Below, in pieces: positions 8,373-16,884 of a stretch of DNA of 64,000 bases. This stretch comes from DASVTU01 sp036387415. GTDB taxonomy: Bacteria; Acidobacteriota; Blastocatellia; Pyrinomonadales; Pyrinomonadaceae. The stretch lies in contig DASVTU010000039.1 in the NCBI GenBank assembly GCA_036387415.1, forward strand, positions 1,240,001 through 1,304,000. Reading direction: 5' to 3'. Position 1 is the stretch's first letter. Each line of letters begins with the position of its first letter. The notes beneath the pieces are model-generated. The model worked only from the letters and a program-made list of their open reading frames with translations, did not search any database and was not told where the DNA came from. The position numbers were made by a program, and so were the translations under genes.

Positions 8373-9673
8373 AATGCTTTGTCGGTTCGCACGGTGGTGA
8401 TGAGCAGCAACGCGGCGAGCGCGCCGATACTCGCGCTAAAGAGAAAGGCGGTCTGTGCGCCGCGCCAGTCCCAGAGCACGCCGAGCAGCAGCGACGCCGG
8501 AAGCACCATGATACCGAACGCGAGATTATACAACCCGTAGGCCGTGCCGCGCTGTTCGGGGCGAACGAGGTCTGCGACGAGTGCCTTCTCCGCGCCTTCG
8601 ACCAGACCGAAGTAGACGCCATAGAGCAGAAACAGTCCCCAAGCTTCACCGACCGACGAAACAAAAGCGAAGCCGCCATAAACCAACGCGTAGAGCATCC
8701 AACCGGAAGCGATGAGACGTTTGCGCCCCAAGCGGTCGGAGAGGTCGCCGCCGACGAGCGAACTCAAAACTTTGCTGGCATGAAGCGCCGCCCACAGCAA
8801 GGGAATCGTCGCCACCGAGACTCCGGCCTCGCGTGCGCGCAAAAGCAGTAGCGTGTCAGACGAGTTGGAGAGCGTAAAGAGCGCGAGGATGGCGAGGAAG
8901 CGTTTGAAGTTTGAATCGAAGCCGCGTAGCGAAAGACGCGGCGGCACGGTCAACTCCGTACGCATTTCGCGCCGCGTTTCGCGCACGAAGAAGGCGGCGA
9001 CGAGCACCGCCAGCAGAGCCGGAACCGACGCGAGCAGGAAGACGATGCGATAGTCTTGAAGCGTCGGCGCGTTGCGGTTGGCGGCGATGAAGGCGAGGAT
9101 GCCGAAGCCGAGCAATGGCCCGACGACCGCGCCCGTGTGATCCATCGCGCGATGAAAACCAAAGGCCAAGCCGCGCGTTTCGGGCGCGGCGGCGTCGGCA
9201 ATCATGGCATCGCGCGGCGAACTGCGAATGCCCTTACCGACCCTATCCGTCACGCGCATCGCCAGCACTTGATGCCAAGTCGTCGCCAGTGCGAGCAGAG
9301 GTCGCATAATGCTCGCCAGCGCGTAACCGAAAACCACCAGACCTTTACGCTGCCCGCGTCGGTCGCTCCAATATCCGGCGAAGAGTTTGAGTAGACTTGA
9401 GACGGTTTCCGCCGCACCTTCAATGCCGCCAATGACGGCGCGCGATGCGCCGAGCGACGCGAGAAAGAGCGGCAGGAGCGGGTAGATGATTTCGCTGGAA
9501 GCGTCGTTGAGGAGACTGACGATGCTGATGGCGACGACGTTCGAGGGCAGACGGCGATAACGTCGCCAGATGCCGCCGCCCGTGTCGTTGCGGGGCGCGC
9601 TCTCGTCCAGTTTCGCGGCGACAACTCCGTCCACAGCAACAGTGTCGCGCGCGTCGGTATCTGTATCTCCCAT
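8363..9673 (-). CDS. MFS transporter
   Basis: A 436-residue major facilitator. About 45 polar residues precede 12 hydrophobic segments. The loop between helices 2 and 3 reads GYWSDRRGQRKGLVVFGY, the MFS signature, and the mirrored GGDLSDRLGRKRLIASG appears in the second half. DRVGKGIRSSPRDAMIAD marks the subfamily often annotated as a quinolone or drug-type MFS protein of unknown substrate. I chose the ATG at 9673 because the longer frame would read through the upstream small membrane protein gene. The upstream gene (9685-9912) is in the same direction, 11 bases away, so the two are probably co-transcribed. Confidence 0.88.
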   Translation of the reverse strand: MGDTDTDARDTVAVDGVVAAKLDESAPRNDTGGGIWRRYRRLPSNVVAISIVSLLNDASSEIIYPLLPLFLASLGASRAVIGGIEGAAETVSSLLKLFAGYWSDRRGQRKGLVVFGYALASIMRPLLALATTWHQVLAMRVTDRVGKGIRSSPRDAMIADAAAPETRGLAFGFHRAMDHTGAVVGPLLGFGILAFIAANRNAPTLQDYRIVFLLASVPALLAVLVAAFFVRETRREMRTELTVPPRLSLRGFDSNFKRFLAILALFTLSNSSDTLLLLRAREAGVSVATIPLLWAALHASKVLSSLVGGDLSDRLGRKRLIASGWMLYALVYGGFAFVSSVGEAWGLFLLYGVYFGLVEGAEKALVADLVRPEQRGTAYGLYNLAFGIMVLPASLLLGVLWDWRGAQTAFLFSASIGALAALLLITTVRTDKALAH

Positions 9674-9684
9674 GCCGGAAGCGT

Positions 9685-9912
9685 TCAGCGTGTACGCGCG
9701 GGGCGCGTCGGTGTCGGTCGCGTGTTCGATGCGGGAGTCGCGGAGCCGCCGCCGGGCGCGTACCACCACCACGTGAGCGAACCGCCGAGCAGGAGGAGAA
9801 TGAGCAGACCGAAAAGGACGAGTTTGATGAACAGCCCCACCGCTCGCTTGACGAGAAACAGGATGATGCCGAGCGCCAAAACCGCGACGACTGTGATAAT
9901 AGCGATGCTCAT
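9685..9912 (-). CDS. small membrane protein, 75 aa
   Basis: Two closely spaced hydrophobic stretches (residues about 3-20 and 28-50) are followed by a short proline and threonine-rich tail, TPASNTRPTPTRPARTR. No family is recognised. It precedes the MFS gene by 11 bases on the same strand and probably shares its transcript. The compact length, strongly hydrophobic body and positive tail make a real gene likely, but no function can be assigned. Confidence 0.6.
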   Translation of the reverse strand: MSIAIITVVAVLALGIILFLVKRAVGLFIKLVLFGLLILLLLGGSLTWWWYAPGGGSATPASNTRPTPTRPARTR

Positions 9913-9918
9913 AAAGCA

Positions 9919-10046
9919 GAATTCAGGAGTCAGAATTCAGAAGCCAGAATGAAGAACTCTGAAAAGATGACTATGCACATTTTGGGAATGAAGTAGAAGT
10001 CCGAAAAGCTTTCATTCTGGCTTCTGGCTTCTGGCTTCCGGCTTCT
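9919..10046. repeat. heptad-repeat palindrome (AGAAGCC family)
   Basis: Left arm 9919-9950 carries AGAATTC, AGGAGTC and AGAAGCC words; right arm 10013-10046 carries TGGCTTC-TGGCTTC-TGGCTTC-CGGCTTC. The loop begins with AATGAAGAACTCT, which is also found in the loops at 31162 and 39820. The right arm lies inside the 3' end of queF. Confidence 0.8.
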
Positions 10047-10467
10047 GTTTCGCGTAGCTCGCGCGGACGACCGTTTTGATGTTGCCGCGCACGTTGAAGT
10101 CGCCTTCGATTTCGACGCGCAGAGGGTCGCAGGCCGCGACGAAATCTTCGAGGATGAGGTTGATGACGTGTTCATGGAAAATTTTTATCTGCCGGAACGA
10201 ATTGATGTACATCTTCAAACTCTTGAGTTCGATGCAACGCTCGTTGGGGACGTATTCGATGCGAAGCGTGGCGAAATCCGGGAAGTCGGAAAAGGGGCAG
10301 ACGGCAGTGAATTCCGGTAGTTCAAACGAGATGCGTATTTCGCGCCCGGCGTATTCGTAGGGAAAAGTGTCGAGCGGATAGAGATTCATCTCGCCGCGCG
10401 GCGTGGGGCAAATTTCCAAGCCCTGCTGGTTGGCGGACGGCACGGCGGCGGCTTCTGTTACAGACAT
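10012..10467 (-). CDS. queF: NADPH-dependent 7-cyano-7-deazaguanine reductase
   Basis: A 151-residue protein of the short (YkvM) QueF type. It reduces preQ0 to preQ1 in queuosine synthesis. The catalytic cysteine lies in FTAVCPFSDFPDF, the QueF-specific motif is ELKSLKMYINSFR and the active-site histidine region is IFHEHVIN. I chose the ATG at 10467; a longer frame upstream is low-complexity and lacks QueF homology. The last 12 residues, KQKPEARSQKPE, are encoded by the heptad repeat described above, so the natural end of the enzyme has been replaced or extended by repeat DNA. No other queuosine gene is in the window. Confidence 0.93.
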   Translation of the reverse strand: MSVTEAAAVPSANQQGLEICPTPRGEMNLYPLDTFPYEYAGREIRISFELPEFTAVCPFSDFPDFATLRIEYVPNERCIELKSLKMYINSFRQIKIFHEHVINLILEDFVAACDPLRVEIEGDFNVRGNIKTVVRASYAKQKPEARSQKPE

Positions 10468-10502
10468 TCTTGAATAACTCCTTCGATACGGAAAGAGGAA
10501 TC

Positions 10503-10612
10503 TTACCGGAAGCAAAGCGGAAAAGTAAAAAGGCAAACGCGCGCGAAGGGCGAAAGGCAAAGGGTACAAGTCAAAAGCCGAAAGTGAAAACGACGGACGG
10601 CGAAAGTGAAAA
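10503..10612. repeat. degenerate heptad-rich tract upstream of queF
   Basis: Purine-rich words such as AAAGCGG-AAAAGTA-AAAAGGC and AAAGCCG-AAAGTGA-AAACGAC repeat in about seven-base steps with no clear complementary arm. No gene is seen in this 245-base gap between queF and the DUF4142 gene. Confidence 0.5.
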
Positions 10613-10714
10613 CGGCGGCGCAGGAGATGCGACCGCCGTTGTTTTGTTGGATTTGAGTGTCGCGGCGAAAACCGATTGCGTCGCACTCAAAACGACGCGA
10701 AACGCACGGAGCGT

Positions 10715-11398
10715 TTACATGTTCATGTTTGAGTTGCCGCCGGACGAGTTGCTGTTCGAGTTGTTGTGAGTGCCTTTCATGCGATTCGCCATGTCGCGTC
10801 CCATCGTGAGATGCATGCGGACGACGGGCAGAGTTTTGGCGGCAAACGCTTTGGTGTCGCCGTCTCTGCCGCGCGTTGATTCGCGCATGAAAAGCTTCTC
10901 CATCTTCTCATGTGCCTTGACGCCCATCTCCCTGATGTACATGCGGTCGAACTCCATGCCGGACATGCCTTGCATTCTGGCTATCATCGCCGTGTGTTTG
11001 GCGTCCAACGTCGCGGGCAGGATGACGCCTTTGGCGGAAGCCAACTGTTTGAGTTCGTCGCCCGCGCGTGTGTGGTCGTCAATCATTTGCTGCGCGTACT
11101 GCTTGACCGAATCCATCGAAGACTTCTGCACGGCCACGCGCGCCGCTTCGACTTCTGCCATGCCGCCCATCGCCGCTTCCATCATGAACTTCCGGTCGTC
11201 GGAAGACAGCATCATGCTGCCGCCGCCCATGTTGGAGTTTCGATTCATGTTGGAGTTCTGGCTCATGTTGGAATTCATGCTGGTGCTTGAATTCGTGTTT
11301 TGAGCGTGGCGTGTGGCGTTGGCCGAAAGGCTCAGTGTGAGAATTGAGATTGCTGCCGCCGCTGTGAGTACGACGGCGATGCCCATTGTTCGTTTCAT
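10715..11398 (-). CDS. secreted DUF4142 domain protein
   Basis: A 227-residue protein with a signal peptide (residues 1-29, ending near SANATRHAQ), an asparagine, serine and methionine-rich linker (NSNMSQNSNMNRNSNMGGG) and a DUF4142 helical bundle. The bundle has the family features MAEVEAARVAVQKSS, VKQYAQQMIDDH and AGDELKQLA. DUF4142 is a ferritin-like fold of unknown function, usually periplasmic. A second Asn/Ser-rich tract ends the protein. It is followed on the same strand by no close gene. The PA2169-family gene lies 93 bases upstream. Confidence 0.88.
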   Translation of the reverse strand: MKRTMGIAVVLTAAAAISILTLSLSANATRHAQNTNSSTSMNSNMSQNSNMNRNSNMGGGSMMLSSDDRKFMMEAAMGGMAEVEAARVAVQKSSMDSVKQYAQQMIDDHTRAGDELKQLASAKGVILPATLDAKHTAMIARMQGMSGMEFDRMYIREMGVKAHEKMEKLFMRESTRGRDGDTKAFAAKTLPVVRMHLTMGRDMANRMKGTHNNSNSNSSGGNSNMNM

Positions 11399-11491
11399 AT
11401 CGGTTCCCCTTGTCTCCCTCTGTTTGTTGGTTTGTTGATGAAGGGACGCGTGTGCGGCGGCGCGCGTCCCTCCGAAGTTGTTGTGTGAAAG

Positions 11492-11959
11492 TTAAGCGTT
11501 TGCGCCGCCGTTCGTGTCGGTGGCTCTTTCGAGCGAGCGAACGCGGTCGTGCGCCTCTCTGACCTGTGCGAACTGACGTTCGACGATTGTCCGCACATCA
11601 TTGGGCAAGTCGCCGTCGAGTGCTTCCCTGTAGTTGCTCACCGCCGCATCTTCGCCGCGCTCGCACTCTGCGATAACGGCGTTTTCGTCGTTGCCCGTGA
11701 CGGCGGCCTTGATGTCAATCCAGCCGCGATGCAGCGACGCGGCGACGCTGCCCGTCTGCGTCGGGTCGCCGCCGAGACGTCGTACCTCGGATTGCAATTC
11801 ACCAGCAAACTGCGCTCGCTGCTGCGCGTACTGGTGAAAGAGCGTTTTCAGGTCGCTGCGTTTGACGCCGCCCGCCGCCGTCTGGAAGCCGTTCTGTCCA
11901 TCCTTGCAGGTCTCAATCAAGTTGTTGAGCGTCGAAATCACATCGTCGTTGTCAGCCAT
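11492..11959 (-). CDS. PA2169-family four-helix-bundle protein (DUF2383)
   Basis: A 155-residue soluble helical protein. The start DDVISTLNNLIETCKDGQNG and the middle EVRRLGGDPTQTGSVAASLHR match the PA2169 family, a ferritin-like four-helix bundle of unknown function. No signal peptide is visible, so it is probably cytoplasmic. Its neighbour on the same strand, the DUF4142 protein, has a similar predicted fold. In other bacteria such proteins are often stress-induced; a stress role here is inference only. Confidence 0.88.
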   Translation of the reverse strand: MADNDDVISTLNNLIETCKDGQNGFQTAAGGVKRSDLKTLFHQYAQQRAQFAGELQSEVRRLGGDPTQTGSVAASLHRGWIDIKAAVTGNDENAVIAECERGEDAAVSNYREALDGDLPNDVRTIVERQFAQVREAHDRVRSLERATDTNGGANA

Positions 11960-12061
11960 TGTCTTGTTCCTCCATCTTCAAGTACGAGTGAAAGAGAGCG
12001 GTCGGTTTTTAACGAGGGACAGACCGCTGCGGTCGAAACTGTCAGCCACGCGCTCCCGCTT

Positions 12062-12829
12062 TCAACCACCCATCATCGACGGATTACCGCCGCTAGTGCC
12101 CGCCGCCCCGCGCCCGATGGCGAAAATCTTGATGAGTATGAGTCCGGCGATGAAGCCGCCGATGTGCGCCGCGTAGGCCACGCCGCCCGCCTGCGAACTG
12201 TTGCCGAGCATGCCGAGGCCGCTGATGAGTTGAAACAGGAACCAGACGCCGATGGCGACCCACGCCGGAACGGTCGTGAATATTCCGCGCAGCACGATGG
12301 CATTCACGCGTCGTTTCGGATGCAAGACGAGATAACCCGCGAGTACACCCGAAATCGCGCCCGACGCGCCGAGACTCGGAATGAGCGAGCCGGTGTTGGT
12401 CAGGACGTGTGCGAGCGATGCGAGGATGCCGCAGACGAGATAGAAAGCGAGATAACGAAAATGTCCGAGACGGTCCTCAAGGTTGTCGCCGAAAATCCAG
12501 AGGTAGAGCATGTTGCCGAAGAGGTGCGCGAGGCCGCCGTGCATAAACATCGAAGTCAGCAGCGTCAGGTAGACGGAGAACGGCGTCGGTTCAAGATTGA
12601 TGCGCCCGACGGGGTCGCCGCTTATCGGGTCTTGCACGATGACGGGACGGTCGATGTCCTCGCCGCTCATAATCTCGACGGGCACGGTCGCGTAGGCATA
12701 CGTGAACTTGTCGTTGGAACCCAGTCCTTGCAGAAAGACGAAGACGAGAATGTTAATCGTCAACAGAATGTAGTTGACGTATGGCGTGATGGTGCGATCG
12801 GAATTATCGTCGCTGATAGGGAATATCAT
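12062..12829 (-). CDS. rhomboid-family intramembrane serine protease
   Basis: A 255-residue membrane protein with six predicted helices and a long first periplasmic loop (residues about 40-85). The active-site serine is in GASGAISG and the partner histidine in AAHIGGF, with SMFMHGGLAHLFGNMLYLW carrying the conserved HxxxN features. It therefore looks catalytically intact. Rhomboids cleave single-pass membrane proteins inside the bilayer; the substrate is unknown. A short low-complexity frame overlaps the start upstream but does not look like a gene. Confidence 0.93.
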   Translation of the reverse strand: MIFPISDDNSDRTITPYVNYILLTINILVFVFLQGLGSNDKFTYAYATVPVEIMSGEDIDRPVIVQDPISGDPVGRINLEPTPFSVYLTLLTSMFMHGGLAHLFGNMLYLWIFGDNLEDRLGHFRYLAFYLVCGILASLAHVLTNTGSLIPSLGASGAISGVLAGYLVLHPKRRVNAIVLRGIFTTVPAWVAIGVWFLFQLISGLGMLGNSSQAGGVAYAAHIGGFIAGLILIKIFAIGRGAAGTSGGNPSMMGG

Positions 12830-13189
12830 CGGTTTGCCTCTTCAGGAGTTGCCTCTTCAGGAATAGCGTCCGGCGTGCGCGCGGGCGGTGGTCGGGAATT
12901 CAAACTCCGTCGATTCTTGAGCGTTAACCGAAAACTCAACGCATCTTTCGTTCCGTACCGAAGCACCGGACGCACACGCCGACCTAAACACACCTTTTCC
13001 AAGCAAAAACGCTCTCCGTTTCTCTTTTTAGCGTGGAAGTTTGGAGAGAGTTTTGCAGAATTGTTCTCGTACACTCGCCGCCTCGCCGCACGTTTTCATT
13101 CCGCCACTCAATTCACAGGATAGAGTTGTTATCCTGTCTATCATGCCTGCTTTTCATCCTGTCTATCCTGTTGTGGATTGCTTGTCGGA
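12830..13189. other. intergenic stretch, 360 bases
   Basis: Near the rhomboid start there is a 15-base tandem (GCCTCTTCAGGA-type, two copies at about 12837-12866). Near 13113-13182 there is a palindromic tract of TATCCTGTC nonamers. The rest shows no convincing gene; an 82-codon minus-strand frame here was rejected. Confidence 0.6.
13113..13182. repeat. nonamer palindrome (CAGGATAGA / TATCCTGTC)
   Basis: CACAGGATAG at 13113-13122 faces TATCCTGTC-TATC and ATCCTGTC-TATCCTG at 13130-13170. It is the same word family as at 3586-3752. Confidence 0.65.
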
Positions 13190-14656
13190 TTAACGCTCGA
13201 TGATGTCCTGACTCGTCGGCGCGGCGGGGACGATTCCGGCGGCGGCGAGCGCGGGCGTGTGCGGTCTGAGAAGTTCATAGCCTTCGCTGCGTGCGACGTA
13301 GGTTGCTGCGGTGATGTCGCCCGCGACGTTGAGCGTCGTACGGCACATGTCGAGGATGCGGTCAACGCCGAGGATGATGGCGATGAGCGCGGGCGGAATG
13401 TTGTAGCTGGCGAGCATGACGATGATGAAGGGAATCGACCCCGAAGGCACACCCGCCGTGCCGATGCCGCCGAGGATGGCGAAATAGGCGATGCCGAGTT
13501 GCTGCCCGATGGTGAGGTCGATTCCGGCGAGTTGCGCGAGGAAGATAACGGTGACGCCTTCGTACAACGCCGTGCCGTTCTGATTCGCCGTCGCGCCGAC
13601 GGTCAAGACGAAACTGTTTATCTCGCGCGGCACTCCCAGGTTCTCTTCCGAGACGCGGAGCGCGGTTGGGAGCGTCGCGTTCGATGAAGAAGTGGAGAAG
13701 GCCGTGAGCATTACGGTCTTGATGCGGCGGAAGAATTCGAGCGGCGCGATGCGCGAGAGGAAGTAGACCGACAGAGAATAGACGCCGAACATGTGTAGAG
13801 CGAGTCCGCCGAGCACGGTCAGGACGAACCACGCGAGCGCGCCGAGAAGGTCGAGACCGAAACGCGCCGTGTTGTTGAAAAGCAGGCACGCGACGGCAAA
13901 CGGCGCGACCTTCATGATGATGTCGATAATCTTGGCAGAGATTTCAAAGAGTGCTTGCAGGCCGCGCAGGAGCGGGGCGGAGACTTCGGTCGAGACGAGC
14001 GTCGCGGCGACGCCGAGCAGGACGGCGAAAAACATCAGGTGGAGCATGTTGGGCGTCTCGCTCGCCACCGCCGCGACCGGATTAGACGGCACGATGGTCT
14101 TGACGACCTGCATCAAAGCCGAATCGGTGGTGCCCGTCTTCGTCGCATCAGCGACGCGCTTGGTCGCGTCGGTGCCGTAACGCGCTTGGAGTCCCTGCGC
14201 TGTCGCGGCGTCGATGCGTTCGCCCGGTCGAATCGTGTTCGCCATCGTCAGACCGATGACGACCGAGATGGCCGAGATAACGAACGTGTAGATGAACGAC
14301 TTCAAGCCGACGCGACCGAGTTTGCGTATGTCGCCGATGCCTGCGACGCCGACGACGAGCGATGAAAAGACGAGCGGCACGACAATCATCAACAGTAGCC
14401 GGAGAAAGAGTTGGCCGATTGGCTCCGTGATGTTGGAGATGAACCACACGACGCGCGGGTCTTCGCCGCCGAGCAACTGATTGACCGCGACTCCCGCCAC
14501 GACGCCAAACACCAATCCAATCAGGATACGCGTATGCAGCGGCATGCCCTTCGGTCGGTCGGGCGTCGAGTCCTTCAGGTCGGTCGTCTCCTCGCGCTCG
14601 TAAGCATCCGCCCGCAACATCGGCTTCGACACATCCCTCTTCTCTTCGTCAGCCAT
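13190..14656 (-). CDS. dicarboxylate/amino acid:cation symporter (DAACS family)
   Basis: A 488-residue symporter of the GltP/DctA fold. The serine-rich hairpin FSTSSSNATLPTALR, the NQNGTALYEG motif (helix 7) and DRILDMCRTTLNVAGD (helix 8) hold the substrate and cation sites and are all intact. It imports glutamate, aspartate or C4-dicarboxylates with Na+ or H+. The N-terminus has about 35 charged residues before helix 1. An insertion of about 50 residues between early helices (IRPGERIDAATAQGLQ region) is longer than in E. coli GltP. Alone on its strand; neighbours unrelated. Confidence 0.94.
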   Translation of the reverse strand: MADEEKRDVSKPMLRADAYEREETTDLKDSTPDRPKGMPLHTRILIGLVFGVVAGVAVNQLLGGEDPRVVWFISNITEPIGQLFLRLLLMIVVPLVFSSLVVGVAGIGDIRKLGRVGLKSFIYTFVISAISVVIGLTMANTIRPGERIDAATAQGLQARYGTDATKRVADATKTGTTDSALMQVVKTIVPSNPVAAVASETPNMLHLMFFAVLLGVAATLVSTEVSAPLLRGLQALFEISAKIIDIIMKVAPFAVACLLFNNTARFGLDLLGALAWFVLTVLGGLALHMFGVYSLSVYFLSRIAPLEFFRRIKTVMLTAFSTSSSNATLPTALRVSEENLGVPREINSFVLTVGATANQNGTALYEGVTVIFLAQLAGIDLTIGQQLGIAYFAILGGIGTAGVPSGSIPFIIVMLASYNIPPALIAIILGVDRILDMCRTTLNVAGDITAATYVARSEGYELLRPHTPALAAAGIVPAAPTSQDIIER

Positions 14657-14670
14657 TTCTCATCCTCGAT

Positions 14671-14751
14671 TAGATTGCGGAGTTCGGAACGCGGATTACG
14701 GATTAATAGACAAACTGCTTCTTATCAATCCGCAATCCACAATCCGCAATG
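14671..14751. repeat. heptad-repeat palindrome (GCGGATT family)
   Basis: Left arm GATTGCG-GAGTTCG-GAACGCG-GATTACG-GATTAAT; right arm ATCAATC-CGCAATC-CACAATC-CGCAAT. The loop is about 16 bases. It lies between the symporter and NAD kinase genes. Confidence 0.8.
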
Positions 14752-14753
14752 GT

Positions 14754-15635
14754 TCACGTTCCCCATTTCAACTTGCCGCGCAAGACCTCGAAATAGTTTC
14801 GGTTCGGAGGTTGCAGCAGATTAAAGGTCGTCCGGCTCTTGCGGACGACGATGCGGTCTCCGGCTTCCAGTTCAAAGCCGACCTGCCCGTCGAGCGTTAA
14901 TGCCACGTCTTCCTTTGTCTTCAAAACGATTTCAATCTCCACATCGTCAGGCACGACGAGCGGGCGATTGGAGAGCGTATGCGGGCAGATGGGCGTGATG
15001 ACGAGCGCGTTCATCGAAGGATAGACGACGGGGCCACCGGCGGAGAGATTATAGGCGGTCGAACCCGTCGGCGTGGAGACAATCAGCCCGTCGGCACGAA
15101 AGCGATTGACAAACATCCGGTTGAGCCACGTGTCGATTTCGATGATGCGCGCCAACGCCGATTTGCTGACCACGATGTCGTTGAGCACTTGATGGTTTGC
15201 CAGTTGTGTGTCGCCGCGATGGAGTTCGGCGGTCAGCATGAGGCGACGGTCGAGACAATAACGCCCTTCGACAATCTCTTCGAGCGCGGGAATCATCTCT
15301 TCGACACGAAACTCCGCGAGGTAGCCGAGCGTGCCGTAGTTAACGCCGAGCACGGGGACTTCGTGTGCGCCGAGCGCACGCGCCGTCGCAATCATCGTCC
15401 CGTCGCCGCCGAGCACGACCATTAGGTCAACGCTCGCCGCCAACTCTTCCGGCTCCAACGTCTCGACGGCGCAGCCCGTCTCTCTCTCGACCTCCGCGCT
15501 ATCGACGCGCGGCTCGGCGACGAGCGTCAACCCGCGCGCCGTCAGCCATTCGACGAGGCGGCAGATGGTCTTCACCGCCTCCGGTTGGTGCGGTTTGATG
15601 AGAACGCCGACGCGACGAATAGGCGACTCTAACAT
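14754..15635 (-). CDS. nadK: NAD kinase
   Basis: A 293-residue enzyme that phosphorylates NAD to NADP. The catalytic GGDGTMI motif follows VVLGG near residue 75, then NYGTLGYLAEF, and the second conserved block STPTGSTAYNLSAGGPVV is present. The length fits bacterial NadK. It lies on the same strand as tlyA and dxs further upstream; these three genes are often near each other in bacteria, although here they are separated by unrelated small genes. Confidence 0.96.
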   Translation of the reverse strand: MLESPIRRVGVLIKPHQPEAVKTICRLVEWLTARGLTLVAEPRVDSAEVERETGCAVETLEPEELAASVDLMVVLGGDGTMIATARALGAHEVPVLGVNYGTLGYLAEFRVEEMIPALEEIVEGRYCLDRRLMLTAELHRGDTQLANHQVLNDIVVSKSALARIIEIDTWLNRMFVNRFRADGLIVSTPTGSTAYNLSAGGPVVYPSMNALVITPICPHTLSNRPLVVPDDVEIEIVLKTKEDVALTLDGQVGFELEAGDRIVVRKSRTTFNLLQPPNRNYFEVLRGKLKWGT

Positions 15636-16055
15636 CTGCGACAGAACTTCAGAAAAAGAACGCTCGGAACAACGTATGCGCCTCGCTCGAAGACGGGCGC
15701 GGCAACTCGCGACGGTCGAACGCGCGCGGCGTGTGTCGGTCTTGTGAAATTACTTTGGAGAACGGCTCGGATGATAGCGACGCCGACAGGAGAGTGTCAA
15801 TCAAATGATGAACCGTGCGTGTCTGGATAGTGCGGCGTGGAACCATCCGCCAAAAATGTCGATGTGTTTGGAGAGAAGTTTGAGGGCTGTCGGTTGAAGA
15901 ATTTTGGATGGAATATGTGAGGAAAGTTTATTCCTTGAGTCTGTCTTTGAGCGGACACGACGCCTTTTCTGTCCGGTGGTTCAGTCTGAAATTCTCCGCC
16001 AGCACGGGTCGAGATTTTCAAACTGAACCACCGCGCTTTTCTACCGAAGGCGTCG
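15636..16055. other. intergenic stretch, 420 bases
   Basis: No convincing gene. It holds a near-perfect 22-bp inverted repeat (15975-15996 and 16011-16032) that lies directly downstream of the cysteine-rich small protein gene. A 99-codon minus-strand frame spanning it lacks gene-like composition. Confidence 0.6.
15975..16032 (-). terminator. hairpin downstream of the cysteine-rich protein gene
   Basis: GGTGGTTCAGTCTGAAATTCTC pairs with its complement across a 14-base loop, with two mismatches. It starts 24 bases past the stop of the 16056-16412 gene. No T-run follows, so it may protect the 3' end rather than terminate. Confidence 0.5.
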
Positions 16056-16412
16056 CTAATAGACGCAGTTGCCGCCGACGCAATAACCGAATCCATATCC
16101 CGGCATATATGGACAATCGGAGCTGGTTAAGCATCCGCCACCGCCGCCACCGCCGCTACAGTAGTAGCAATTTCGGTAACAGTTGTGCACCTGATTCATG
16201 CATGAGTCATAACACGTACCCGAAGTTGCGCCGCCGCACTGGTCGCTACAGTAGCCGACTTCTTCACCCGGATTTTCAAACCCCGGACAGCTTTGACAGC
16301 AGGGACGGGCATAAGCATCGCCAGCATTGTCTGCTAAAGAGAACCATCCTAAAGAGAACACAAGCGCCATCAAAATCAGTAACCGTTTCAAGATTTGAGA
16401 CTTAGTTGACAT
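16056..16412 (-). CDS. secreted cysteine-rich small protein
   Basis: A 118-residue precursor with a clear signal peptide (residues 1 to about 35: basic MSTKSQILKRLL, hydrophobic core, cleavage near AYA-RP). The mature part of about 80 residues has 14 cysteines, arranged as CCxxC, CxxxC, CxxxC, CxxxCxxC and four single ones, plus a seven-glycine run. No cytochrome CXXCH motif is seen. An even number of cysteines in an exported chain suggests disulfide knots or metal binding. The GGGAGGGAACA ribosome site before the ATG is strong. Family not recognised. Confidence 0.75.
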   Translation of the reverse strand: MSTKSQILKRLLILMALVFSLGWFSLADNAGDAYARPCCQSCPGFENPGEEVGYCSDQCGGATSGTCYDSCMNQVHNCYRNCYYCSGGGGGGGCLTSSDCPYMPGYGFGYCVGGNCVY

Positions 16413-16884
16413 TGTTCCCTCCCATAAGTGTTGAGTAGGTTGAGGACTTCATCTTCTTATTCAGACGGCAACTTTCCAACCCGAAAGCATGTCACCCTTA
16501 TGGCTGGCGATGAGTTTCGACTCGCAGATTGAGTTTACACATCTCTGTGTGGAAGAAGATGACTATTGAGTTTTAAGGAACTTGAGGGGGAATCTAACTC
16601 TAAAGGGGAATTTTCAGGTGGAAAATTACGCCTCTGAAATCTGAAAGTCAAGAATTTTTTTATTAACTGAAAGTCGCCGATTTGCGACTCATTGTTGGAA
16701 ATATAGCGGGCGAGGAAAATACGAAATTGCGCCGACAAAGGCTCAATCGAGTCAGGCCGTTCGAGAGAAAACGGCGAAAGGCGAAAAGGAAATCATCCCT
16801 CTCGCCTCTCCCGATTCTTGCGCTTAGCGTCGTGCTTTCGTTTGTCGTCGTGCTTTAAGTTTCGACGTTTCGACGTTTCGGCGT
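16413..16884. other. AT-richer intergenic stretch, 470 bases
   Basis: The first 110 bases form the leader of the cysteine-rich protein gene and can fold into a small CTTTC/GAAAG stem, but I recognise no riboswitch class. Around 16830-16880 there is an octamer tract (TTTCGACG repeated). A 67-codon minus-strand frame at 16535-16738 does not look coding. Confidence 0.5.

Noticed and set aside
12826..13074. 82-codon minus-strand frame overlapping the rhomboid start by an ATGA
   Set aside because: Composition is low-complexity at the end (a 15-base tandem gives EEATP repeats) and there is no family or ribosome site; the overlap is probably chance.
11549..13123. 524-codon plus-strand frame
   Set aside because: It runs opposite the PA2169 and rhomboid genes and through the gap between; arginine-rich shadow composition.
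16413..16520. Possible riboswitch in the leader of the cysteine-rich protein gene
   Set aside because: I compared it with the cyclic di-GMP, SAM and preQ1 classes by eye and could not align the conserved core.
16535..16738. 67-codon minus-strand frame in the AT-richer gap
   Set aside because: No ribosome site, motif or coding-like codon bias.
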